This document shows positions 9,271 through 15,938 of a DNA stretch of 34,887 nucleotides, one piece after another (position 1 is the first letter of the stretch; the number at the start of each line of letters is the position of its first letter). Under the pieces are notes generated by a model that did no database searches, was not told the origin of the DNA, and saw only the letters and a list, made by a program, of their open reading frames with translations. The stretch lies in assembly GCA_937902905.1 (NCBI GenBank), contig CALELW010000219.1, positions 1-34,887 of the forward strand. Direction: 5' to 3'. The position numbers and the translations under genes were made by a program. Origin of the DNA: an uncultured Clostridium sp. GTDB taxonomy: Bacteria > Bacillota > Clostridia > Lachnospirales > Lachnospiraceae.

Positions 9271-9392
9271 AGATTTTATATCTTTTTGGTATTCCTGCGC
9301 CGCTCCCGCTGATAAACGCGCAGGGGTATCGGCATGCAAGCATGCCAGATACCCGCGTGTTTATACGCAGGATACCAAAAAGATAAAATCTC
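9271..9392. repeat. 122-bp imperfect palindrome (hairpin/MITE-like element)
   Basis: The outer arms 9271-9299 and 9366-9392 are inverted copies with a few single-base differences, starting AGATTTTAT and ending ATAAAATCT. The inner arms 9312-9337 and 9340-9364 form a second inverted repeat closing on GGCATGC-AA-GCATGCC. About 12 unpaired bases on the left side break the stem. Nearly the whole element can fold on itself in either strand. There is no ORF and no T-run like a simple terminator. No target-site duplication is visible at its ends, so a mobile origin is only a guess. Confidence 0.85.
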
Positions 9393-9657
9393 TACTGTGT
9401 GAGGGAAGAGTGGTTTGGCTTGCTGGGGGGATTTTGTCTGGGGTGTCTAAAACAACGCTTTTGCCTTGATATGATGTAAAGGGTTGCATATTTTTCGTGT
9501 TTTACGATGCTTTTAGGCGAATTACGACACAAAAGCAACGTTTATTGGTTGGTTTGAGGGATAGAGTTGCATTGGGAATGGAAGTTTTTTGTGTGCATGC
9601 AACGCTTTTGGACTTTGGAGGCAATTTGCGTTGCATGAAGCAAGTTGCCGGGCTCGC

Positions 9658-9800
9658 TGGTGCACCAAGAAATCTTCCAATTTTTGATTCCATGCAACCT
9701 CGCAGGCAAAGCCTGCGAGGTCACGGGCTGTCGCCCAAAAAAACAAAGCCACGTTGCTTCCTATTGCGGGCAGTGCCCGGTGAAGCAGTGTGGCTTTGCT
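9658..9800 (+). repeat. Structured interspersed repeat, copy A
   Basis: This shares an ordered set of blocks with copy B at 11838-12131: a TGGTGCRCCAAG block followed by AATCT, then CATGCAACCTCGCAGGC, AGCCTGC, GGTCACGGGCTGTCGC, an A-run, and a terminal hairpin. Here the core folds as the perfect stem CTCGCAGGC-AAA-GCCTGCGAG (9699-9719). The terminal hairpin is 9744-9760 with 9782-9798, whose tip is CGGGC-AGT-GCCCG. The orientation matches copy B. Short ORFs across it on both strands are probably spurious. The rest of the 650-base gap 9209-9862 holds the palindrome at 9271-9392 and a cluster of GTTGCAT/ATGCAAC heptamers at 9483-9698; I see no gene in it. Confidence 0.85.
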
Positions 9801-9862
9801 AAAATATAAATTTTAAATTTGCAAAAATTGTTTGCTGTCTGAAATCCAACCGGCAAAACTTG

Positions 9863-10528
9863 TCAAGTTCTTGTTGCTTTCAGATAAGCAAGATGAGGTA
9901 TCCATGATTTTCTGGCATCCGGCAAATCTCCCGTGTACCCAATCTCTAAGGAATCCCCTTTCTGCAATTCTGTTTTATCGACAGTTTTTCCGTTTAACGT
10001 GATGGCAACATTTGCACCAATTGACTGATACGAAATGGAGTAGGTTACACCAGATGAATCTTTTGTGTTTACCAAAATCCATGTGTCGGTATTGTTTTGC
10101 AGTACATTTTTAATATACAGATTAGTCAGACTTTTGATCGCACTGTCATTTGTGTTGGTGTTTGTATTTGCTGAAGTGTCCGGTGTTGACTTGTTGCCGG
10201 AATTTGATTTATCGGTTTGCTTCTTTTTGACTTTTACTGTTACCTTGCAAATATATTTTTTCTTCTTAATTTTTGCAATTACTTTAGCCTTTCCTTTTTT
10301 CTTTGCTTTTACGATTCCCTTTTGGGAAACTGAGATTATCTGTGGTTTATTTACGGACCATTTACATTTTTTCTTAGTCCCTTTTAGTTTTAATTTTACT
10401 TTTGTTCCTGTGTACATGGTAATACTGGTTTTGTTCAACTTGCTCTTTGATTTTGCACTTGTTTTCCAAGGGGTAAGCATGGAAAATAACATGAGTAAAC
10501 TTAAACAAGACAAAATAATACGCTTCAT
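9863..10528 (-). CDS. Secreted protein with lysine-rich Ig-like (Big_2-type) domain
   Basis: 221 residues from the ATG at 10528. It has a signal peptide (M-K-R, hydrophobic core, cleavage probably after T-S-A near residue 26). A very lysine-rich Ig-like domain follows (about 30-110) with the Big_2 hallmarks of a short strand-G-T-K-V-K-L pattern and G-I-V-K-A-K-K-K-G-K-A-K-V. Then comes a Ser/Thr/Asn linker (about 112-140) and a C-terminal domain (about 141-221) that I do not recognise. The start has AAGGAG 9 bases upstream; a longer reading begins inside the protease gene and lacks a signal peptide. It follows the protease gene by 16 bases and is surely cotranscribed with it. The role is probably at the cell surface; the function is unknown. 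Confidence 0.8.
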   Translation of the reverse strand: MKRIILSCLSLLMLFSMLTPWKTSAKSKSKLNKTSITMYTGTKVKLKLKGTKKKCKWSVNKPQIISVSQKGIVKAKKKGKAKVIAKIKKKKYICKVTVKVKKKQTDKSNSGNKSTPDTSANTNTNTNDSAIKSLTNLYIKNVLQNNTDTWILVNTKDSSGVTYSISYQSIGANVAITLNGKTVDKTELQKGDSLEIGYTGDLPDARKSWIPHLAYLKATRT

Positions 10529-10544
10529 ATTTTTAATTCTCCTT

Positions 10545-11579
10545 TTAGTCAAAATAGCCATTTTGGTTAAGCCAAGTCGTAATACCATTATCAAGTTGGA
10601 CAGAAAACATAGAACGGTCGTCTGCATTTCCAGAAGTTATGCCAATGGCATATCCACCTGGGAGATATAATGGTGAGCCACTCTGTCCCGGCATGCAGTA
10701 GTTGTTGGAGTCAATAACACAGTCATCGATAGAGTTAATTGTGCTTGTTGATTTATACAAGTACTCGCCATTCTCTTTATCACCCGGGTATCCTGCTGAT
10801 AAACAAGTATTTCCTGAAGAGTAGGACCACGAAATTCCAAAGTGTCCCACATTATTTGCTATATCTTTATTCCAATGTAAAAAAGCGTAATCAATCTCAG
10901 GACTCCAGTTTTTTCCATCAAATTCACCATGGAGAACGTAGCCTGCCAGATCGTCATCTGTCGCTGTATAAATACAAGTACCATTATTGTATCCAAACTC
11001 GGCTTTAATAGAGTTAAAGTATTTTCCGTTTGTGTTTAGCAAACAGTGACCTGCTGTTGCGCATAGTTTATTCCATAGTTCATAGCCTGTTCCTAAAGTG
11101 ACATATCCGGGTGAATCTGGAAATGTCATTGTTAATTTACAGATTGAATAATATGGGAAAGAATTAATTTGTGATGAACTTACTTTAATTCTATTATCTG
11201 GTAAATAGGAATATAAACTTGTACCTGTAGTTTTGACATCACTCGTGAAATTAGTATTTAGTAGTTTGGTCGGTGTATTAACGCTTTTTACCTTATAACG
11301 TTGTATCAGCTTTTCGTCTGGCTTTTGCGGTTTATAATTCATTTTCTTTTGGAACTTTTTCGTAGGAATCTCATTCTTATCGTAATATGTAGTTTCCTTC
11401 TTCTGGAAGTCATAGTAAGCAATAAATTCACCTTTTAAACCAGTCGGTTTTTTATGCTCCTTAACTTTGTAGATTTTAGCGCTGCATACGTCAGGCTGTG
11501 TAATGAACTGTGCGCATAAAAAATACGACAGAGCAAAACACATTAACGCCCTTAATAAAATACCTTTACTATTTTTCAT
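10545..11579 (-). CDS. Secreted V8-like (S1B) trypsin-fold serine protease
   Basis: 344 residues from the ATG at 11579. A signal peptide (about 1-34) is followed by a pro-region-like segment rich in Lys and Tyr, then a chymotrypsin-fold protease. The triad is H178 in T-A-G-H-C, D230 in E-I-D-Y-A, and S300 in P-G-Q-S-G-S-P, which is the pattern of glutamyl-endopeptidase/V8-like enzymes. The start is uncertain: ATG at 11579 has AAGGG and begins a standard signal peptide, while ATG at 11618 has AAAGGA closer by. It forms a leftward two-gene operon with the Ig-like gene, and the pair is bracketed by repeat copies A and B. It probably acts on extracellular or surface proteins; the substrate is unknown. 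Confidence 0.88.
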   Translation of the reverse strand: MKNSKGILLRALMCFALSYFLCAQFITQPDVCSAKIYKVKEHKKPTGLKGEFIAYYDFQKKETTYYDKNEIPTKKFQKKMNYKPQKPDEKLIQRYKVKSVNTPTKLLNTNFTSDVKTTGTSLYSYLPDNRIKVSSSQINSFPYYSICKLTMTFPDSPGYVTLGTGYELWNKLCATAGHCLLNTNGKYFNSIKAEFGYNNGTCIYTATDDDLAGYVLHGEFDGKNWSPEIDYAFLHWNKDIANNVGHFGISWSYSSGNTCLSAGYPGDKENGEYLYKSTSTINSIDDCVIDSNNYCMPGQSGSPLYLPGGYAIGITSGNADDRSMFSVQLDNGITTWLNQNGYFD

Positions 11580-11652
11580 AATAAACCCTTGCATGATAAT
11601 GAGGCAATGAATTATCATGCTTTCCTTTCTTTTGGTATCAATGGTTAAATTC

Positions 11653-11664
11653 GGTTCGCGAACC
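11653..11664. promoter_or_regulatory. 12-bp perfect palindrome in the protease leader
   Basis: GGTTCGCGAACC reads the same on both strands and lies 75-90 bases upstream of the preferred protease start, downstream of the candidate promoter. It could be an operator or part of a hairpin (ATGGTT at 11641-11646 can also pair with AACCAT at 11661-11666). No regulator is identifiable. Confidence 0.4.
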
Positions 11665-11772
11665 ATTGCGTGTATCTGCCTCTATAGAAAGTTTATTCGT
11701 AGCACCTCCTTTTTAGTACAATTTTTTTGGGTAAACATAGTGAAAAAACACGTACAAGATTAACATAACTTA

Positions 11773-11815
11773 ATATTACATCATTAGAGATTATATTGCA
11801 ATGGGAAAATGTCAA
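11773..11815 (-). promoter_or_regulatory. Candidate promoter region for the protease operon
   Basis: Two overlapping possibilities exist on the minus strand. TTGCAA (11801-11796) with TAATAT (11778-11773) has 17-base spacing. A perfect TTGACA (11815-11810) and perfect TATAAT (11795-11790) are only 14 bases apart, which is too short for normal sigma-A use. Either gives a leader of nearly 200 bases. Downstream, a perfect AAGGAGGTG (about 11711-11703) has no usable start codon at normal spacing. Confidence 0.4.
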
Positions 11816-11837
11816 GTTTTGTAAAAAAATGTAGCGT

Positions 11838-12131
11838 TGGTGCGCCAAGGAATCTCCCAATCTGTCGCCTCACAAACTGCGCCATGCAACCTCGCAGGCA
11901 GAGCCTGCTCGGTCACGGGCTGTCGCGTTATACTACACAAGCCATGCAACCTCGCAGGCAGAGCCTGCTCGGTCACGGGCTGTCGCGTTATACTACACAA
12001 GCCATGCGACCTCGCGAGCAGAGCTCACTCGGTCACGGGCTGTCGCCCTATAAAAAAACAATCTCCCACTGCTTCTTACGTGAGCGAGCTCCCGACGAAG
12101 CAGCGTGAGTTTGTTTTTTTTGCATGGCTTG
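11838..12131 (+). repeat. Structured interspersed repeat, copy B, with three 60-bp tandem units
   Basis: The same block order as copy A, but the core is amplified. Units 11881-11940 and 11941-12000 are identical over all 60 bases, and unit 12001-12060 is diverged. Each unit carries a stem of the form GCAGGC-AGA-GCCTGC followed by GGTCACGGGCTGTCGC. In the third unit two pairs of this stem are changed on both sides (GCGAGC with GCTCAC), keeping pairing except for one mismatch. The terminal hairpin is 12052-12121 with A-rich and T-rich feet. CAAGCCATGC (11998-12007) is exactly inverted as GCATGGCTTG (12122-12131), closing the last module. There are no spacers as in CRISPR. It ends 30 bases before the ilvE promoter. 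Confidence 0.88.
12052..12121. terminator. Bidirectional terminator-like hairpin at the end of repeat copy B
   Basis: The left arm 12052-12075 begins with seven A and ends ACTGCTTC. The right arm 12097-12121 begins GAAGCAG and ends in a T-run. A few mismatches are present and the tip can form GAGC-GA-GCTC. With A and T feet it could stop transcription from either side and insulate ilvE, but no gene reads into it from the left, so its role is uncertain. Confidence 0.5.
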
Positions 12132-12161
12132 TAGCTTTCGTGAAAATTTAGCATTGCTGTC

Positions 12162-12190
12162 TTGACAGTGCCAGATGGATGGGGTAAGAT
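12162..12190 (+). promoter_or_regulatory. Sigma-A promoter of ilvE
   Basis: TTGACA (12162-12167) and TAAGAT (12185-12190) are 17 bases apart. Transcription should begin about 45 bases before the ATG at 12242. There is no long leader, so no T-box or leucine attenuator is seen here. Confidence 0.8.
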
Positions 12191-12241
12191 AGAACAAGGA
12201 CAAAAGTCAGTGAAATTGACAGAAGAAAGAAGGAATTCTAG

Positions 12242-13267
12242 ATGGAAAAGAAAGATATCGATTGGTCCAATATTGGCTTTGGTTATTATCAGACCGATGA
12301 GCGTTATGTATCGAATTTTAAGAATGGCGCTTGGGATGATGGCGTGATGACAAAGGACGCCAATGTCGTTATGAATGAATGTGCCGGTGTATTGCAGTAT
12401 GCGCAGACTTGTTTTGAAGGTTTGAAAGCATATACTACGGAGCATGGCAAGATTGTTACGTTCCGCCCGGATTTGAATGCTTCCCGTATGGCAAATACGG
12501 CAAAGCGTTTGGAAATGCCACCATTTCCGGAAGATAGATTTGTAGAAGCAGTTGAGAAGGTAGTAGCAGCCAATGCGGCTTATGTACCGCCTTATGGTTC
12601 TGGTGCTACCTTATATATTCGTCCATATATGTTTGCAAGCAGTTCGGTAATTGGTGTAAAACCTGCAGAGGAATATCAGTTCCGTATGTTCTGTACACCG
12701 GTAGGTCCTTACTTTAAGGGCGGTGCAAAACCGATTACGATTCGTGTTTGTGATTTTGACCGTGCAGCACCTCATGGTACCGGTCATGTAAAAGCTGGTT
12801 TGAACTATGCGATGAGTCTTCATGCAATCGTAGATGCTCATAATCAGGGCTATGATGAGAATATGTATCTGGACGCTGCTACCCGTACAAAGGTAGAAGA
12901 GACCGGTGGTGCAAACTTCATCTTTGTTACCAAAGATAACAAAGTAGTAACACCGAAGTCGGATAGTATTCTTCCATCCATCACCAGACGTTCTTTGATG
13001 TATGTAGCAAAAGAATATTTGGGATTAGAGGCAGAGGAAAGAGAAGTTAAATTCGATGAAGTAAAAGACTTCGCTGAGTGTGGTCTTTGCGGAACAGCCG
13101 CTGTTATTTCACCGGTTGGTAAAATCGTTGACCATGGTAAAGAAATCTGTTTCCCAAGTGGTATGGATGAGATGGGACCGATTACAAAGAAACTTTATGA
13201 TACATTGACAGGAATCCAGATGGGCCGTATCGAAGCTCCAAAAGGCTGGATTCATGAAATCTTGTAA
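12242..13267 (+). CDS. ilvE: Branched-chain amino acid aminotransferase
   Basis: 341 residues. A class IV PLP-dependent aminotransferase that interconverts Leu, Ile or Val and their 2-oxo acids using glutamate. The PLP lysine is K184 in G-H-V-K-A-G-L-N-Y-A. Other family blocks are Q-T-C-F-E-G-L-K-A-Y (about 55-64), Y-I-R-P (about 121-124), E-T-G-G-A-N-F and the phosphate-binding G-T-A-A-V near the C-terminus. The length fits the IlvE group II enzymes, not the shorter D-amino-acid transaminases. It starts with AAGGA 8 bases upstream, has its own promoter and ends at a good terminator, so it is probably monocistronic. Confidence 0.96.
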   Translation: MEKKDIDWSNIGFGYYQTDERYVSNFKNGAWDDGVMTKDANVVMNECAGVLQYAQTCFEGLKAYTTEHGKIVTFRPDLNASRMANTAKRLEMPPFPEDRFVEAVEKVVAANAAYVPPYGSGATLYIRPYMFASSSVIGVKPAEEYQFRMFCTPVGPYFKGGAKPITIRVCDFDRAAPHGTGHVKAGLNYAMSLHAIVDAHNQGYDENMYLDAATRTKVEETGGANFIFVTKDNKVVTPKSDSILPSITRRSLMYVAKEYLGLEAEEREVKFDEVKDFAECGLCGTAAVISPVGKIVDHGKEICFPSGMDEMGPITKKLYDTLTGIQMGRIEAPKGWIHEIL

Positions 13268-13320
13268 TTTTAAATTGCTTACAAGTGCTTGCTTTTCAAT
13301 AAATCCTTTTTTATGAGAGA

Positions 13321-13351
13321 AAGTTTATCCGGATGTCCGGGTAAACTTTTT
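13321..13351 (+). terminator. Rho-independent terminator of ilvE
   Basis: The stem AAGTTTATCCGG (13321-13332) pairs with CCGGGTAAACTT (13337-13348) around loop ATGT, with one T-G pair, followed by a T-run to 13351. It lies 54 bases past the ilvE stop. Confidence 0.85.
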
Positions 13352-13421
13352 CGTTATTTGCGGATTGATGAGGTCGGTTTTGGAAACTCATAAAATATAT
13401 CTTTTAGGAAGGAAGGTGCTG

Positions 13422-14084
13422 ATGCGCTACTATATTTCGGATTTACATTTTTACCATGAAAGCCTGCTTACGAAAATGGATTGCCGTGGGTTTGAAAACT
13501 GTGATAAAATGCATGAATATATGATTGAGCGTTGGAACAAAAAAGTCCGGGCAAATGACGAGGTCGTTATTTTGGGGGATGTTTCCATGGAGCGTGGGAA
13601 AAAGACGAATGACATTTTGCAGCAGCTAAATGGCAGACTATTTTTAGTGAAAGGAAATCACGACAATTATCTCGAGGACCGCCGGTTTGATGCAACCCGT
13701 TTTGAGTGGATTAAGCCGTACGCGGAACTGAATGACAATAAAAGAAAGATTATTTTATCTCACTATCCAATCTTTTGCTACAATGGGCAGTACCGCCGTA
13801 ATAAGGAGGGGAATCCGAAAACGGTGATGATGTACGGACATGTACATGATACGCACGATGAAGTTCTGGTAAATGAGTTCATCCGCATGACACGAAACAC
13901 GAAACACCAGAATCCGGGGCAGAATGAACCGATGCCAATTCCATGCCAGATGATTAATACGTTCTGCATGTTTTCTGACTATACGCCGTTGTCTCTGGAA
14001 GAATGGCTTGTTTTAGATGAAAAGAGGCGGCAGGCAATATGGGAAAAGGATGGACTAAATTATTGTAAAAATGCAATAGAATGA
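13422..14084 (+). CDS. Calcineurin-like metallophosphoesterase
   Basis: 220 residues from the ATG at 13422. It has the metal-binding motifs of the family in order: S-D-L-H near the N-terminus (D and H), G-D-V-S, G-N-H-D, a His in S-H-Y-P, and G-H-V-H. Relatives include phage and bacterial phosphodiesterases, so the substrate cannot be assigned. The start is chosen because GGAAGGAAGG lies 5-12 bases upstream and the fold begins immediately; an upstream in-frame start at 13365 has no ribosome binding site. There is no signal peptide, so it is cytoplasmic. It is a single gene between ilvE and the GH39 gene, with no clear promoter. Confidence 0.88.
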   Translation: MRYYISDLHFYHESLLTKMDCRGFENCDKMHEYMIERWNKKVRANDEVVILGDVSMERGKKTNDILQQLNGRLFLVKGNHDNYLEDRRFDATRFEWIKPYAELNDNKRKIILSHYPIFCYNGQYRRNKEGNPKTVMMYGHVHDTHDEVLVNEFIRMTRNTKHQNPGQNEPMPIPCQMINTFCMFSDYTPLSLEEWLVLDEKRRQAIWEKDGLNYCKNAIE

Positions 14085-14096
14085 TTGGATAATCCA

Positions 14097-14125
14097 TTTT
14101 CTATGCGTAGGGCATATGATACAAT
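14097..14125 (+). promoter_or_regulatory. Weak candidate promoter before the GH39 gene
   Basis: TACAAT (14120-14125, in GATACAATG) is a good -10, but the hexamer 17 bases upstream, TTTTCT, is a poor -35. A perfect 11-base palindrome TGGATAATCCA lies next to it at 14086-14096 and could bind a regulator. A sugar-responsive activator would fit a weak -35, but that is inference. Confidence 0.35.
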
Positions 14126-14169
14126 GACGATGAAAAAGGTTTAGCAGGCACTTTTTTGAATGTGGGAAT

Positions 14170-14216
14170 AGGCTGACGGTATTCGTTTGTTATTTACAAA
14201 TAAATGCTGCCAGCCT
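14170..14216 (+). other. Hairpin in the leader of the GH39 gene
   Basis: AGGCTG (14170-14175) pairs with CAGCCT (14211-14216). Inside, TTTGT (14186-14190) pairs with ACAAA (14196-14200), with mostly paired bases and several G-T pairs between, giving about 20 pairs with two mismatches. No T-run follows, so it is not a simple terminator. It ends 25 bases before the GGGAGG ribosome binding site. Confidence 0.5.
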
Positions 14217-14251
14217 GTTTCATTATTTATGTTTGTTTTAGGGAGGTTGCT

Positions 14252-15793
14252 ATGGAAAAATATAATGTTTATGAAAATGAACCGATCATGTTTCACAACC
14301 GAACATTTTCCTGTATCGGAACAGGACGTATGGATTTGGCGCTTCACAAAGAATACTTAGACCAGTTAGCACTGGTTCAGAAAGAGATTGGATTTGATTA
14401 TATCCGCGGGCATGGACTTTTTTGCAAAGATATGGCAATTTATCAGGAATTTATTATGCCGAATGGCTCCGTGAAAGAAGAATATAATTTTACCTATTTG
14501 GATATGGTGATGGACGCTTATCAGGATTTGAAAATCCGTCCGTTTATTGAGCTTGGTTTTATGCCGGAACAAATAGCAAGTGGCGAAGAGACGGTATTTT
14601 ACTGGAAGGGTAATATAACGCCTCCGGCGGATTATGATAAATGGGCGCGGCTTGTGCAGAATACGCTTTGCCATCTCATGCAGCGTTATGGGGAAAATGA
14701 GGTCTTGCTGTGGCCGATTGAAGTCTGGAATGAGCCGAATCTGCCCGGATTTTGGAAAGATGCTGATAGGCAGGAATATTTTCATTTATATGAAGTTACG
14801 GCAAAGGCAGTGAAAGAAGTGGATGAAAGACTTCTGGTTGGCGGACCGGCGATTTGCGGTGTTGATGATGTGTCGTGGCTTCGTGATTTCCTTGATTATG
14901 TAAAGGAGAAAAAACTGCCGCTTGATTTTGTGACGCGGCATCACTATACAAGTTATGTACCGGACCGGGTAGGACATTATGGCTATATTGATTTGCATGA
15001 TCCGGATGATGCATTTTCTGTGTTGGAAAAATCGCGTGAAATTGTGGACAGTTATGAGGAGTTTGCCGGCAAAGATATTCACATCACGGAATATAACACG
15101 TCGTATATTCCGAATGCGCCGGTACACGATACGTGTTATAACGCTGCGTATGTGGCACATATGCTGTCGAGACTTGGTGACTGCCACGCCTCGTATTCGT
15201 ATTGGACATTTGGCGATGTGTTTGAGGAATGGGGTGTTCCATTTACGCCATTTCATGGTGGGTTTGGTCTTGTGGCAAACGGCTGTATTCCAAAGCCGAC
15301 GTTCTGGACATTTGCCTTTTATAAAAAATTAACCGGCACCTGCGTTCACCGTTCCGAGGATTCGCTTATTACAAAGCAGGAAGATGGAAGTTATTATGGT
15401 GTTATCTGGAATCCGGACAATGACGGAAAAGGTGAGAAGAAGGAAGTCACTTATACGATTCATCTCCCGGAGAATTATGAACGACAAGAATACTGCAATC
15501 TTGTAAAAATTGTCGATGAAGAGCATGGCAATCCACTGAAGGTCTGGCACGACCTTGGGGAGCCGGCAAATCCATCAAGAGCTGAGGTGAATTTGCTGCG
15601 TGAAGTGGCTAAGCCATGGATTACAAGCCAGACGGTAAAAGCGGAAAAAGACTGCTTGAAAATTTCATTTTGTTTGGAGAAAAATGCGGTTGCAGCATTT
15701 GAATTGAAACCAGTCGAGAGGCAGCAGGACACCGGGTATGACTATGAGCGTGTGATTTCGCAGAAGGTTAAGAAAGATACAGGTGTATATTAG
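14252..15793 (+). CDS. GH39 family glycosidase, probable beta-xylosidase
   Basis: 513 residues, the usual length of GH39 xylosidases. The acid/base is E161 in V-W-N-E-P-N-L-P and the nucleophile E280 in H-I-T-E-Y-N-T-S, at almost the same positions as in characterised clostridial GH39 beta-xylosidases. The TIM barrel is followed by a beta-sandwich segment (about 350-500). No signal peptide is present, so it should act in the cytoplasm on imported xylo-oligosaccharides. This complements the secreted GH10 xylanase at 22118. The start has GGGAGG 5-10 bases upstream; an upstream in-frame start at 14204 has none. Activity on other beta-linked pentosides or glucuronides is possible. Confidence 0.9.
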   Translation: MEKYNVYENEPIMFHNRTFSCIGTGRMDLALHKEYLDQLALVQKEIGFDYIRGHGLFCKDMAIYQEFIMPNGSVKEEYNFTYLDMVMDAYQDLKIRPFIELGFMPEQIASGEETVFYWKGNITPPADYDKWARLVQNTLCHLMQRYGENEVLLWPIEVWNEPNLPGFWKDADRQEYFHLYEVTAKAVKEVDERLLVGGPAICGVDDVSWLRDFLDYVKEKKLPLDFVTRHHYTSYVPDRVGHYGYIDLHDPDDAFSVLEKSREIVDSYEEFAGKDIHITEYNTSYIPNAPVHDTCYNAAYVAHMLSRLGDCHASYSYWTFGDVFEEWGVPFTPFHGGFGLVANGCIPKPTFWTFAFYKKLTGTCVHRSEDSLITKQEDGSYYGVIWNPDNDGKGEKKEVTYTIHLPENYERQEYCNLVKIVDEEHGNPLKVWHDLGEPANPSRAEVNLLREVAKPWITSQTVKAEKDCLKISFCLEKNAVAAFELKPVERQQDTGYDYERVISQKVKKDTGVY

Positions 15794-15886
15794 TTTATGA
15801 TAAGGCGTACAATGGGATTGTATTGTGAGTTGAGAAATGATGAATAGCAAAAGCGAAATAAAAAATGCAGAAAAGCAGATTCGATG

Positions 15887-15915
15887 TTGATTTTTTGCGC
15901 GATCAATGATACGAT
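15887..15915 (+). promoter_or_regulatory. Probable sigma-A promoter of the AAA ATPase gene
   Basis: TTGATT (15887-15892) and TACGAT (15910-15915) are 17 bases apart. Transcription should begin about 17 bases before the ATG at 15939, just ahead of the AAGGAGGG site. Confidence 0.6.
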
Positions 15916-15938
15916 ATAGATACAAGGAGGGAAATGTT

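Noticed and set aside
11790..11815. Perfect TTGACA and TATAAT as the definite protease promoter
   Set aside because: The spacing is 14 bases, outside the normal 16-18 range; it is kept only as one option in the promoter entry.
11881..12060. CRISPR array
   Set aside because: Repeats are 60 bases and directly adjoining with no unique spacers, only three units exist and no cas genes are present.
11837..12151. 104-codon ORF with repeated Cys motifs (C-N-L-A-G-R-A-C-S-V-T-G-C-R), and similar ORFs on the other strand and in copy A
   Set aside because: The repeats are a translation of the 60-bp structured units, open in several frames on both strands. No ribosome binding site fits, and base changes preserve stems rather than codons.
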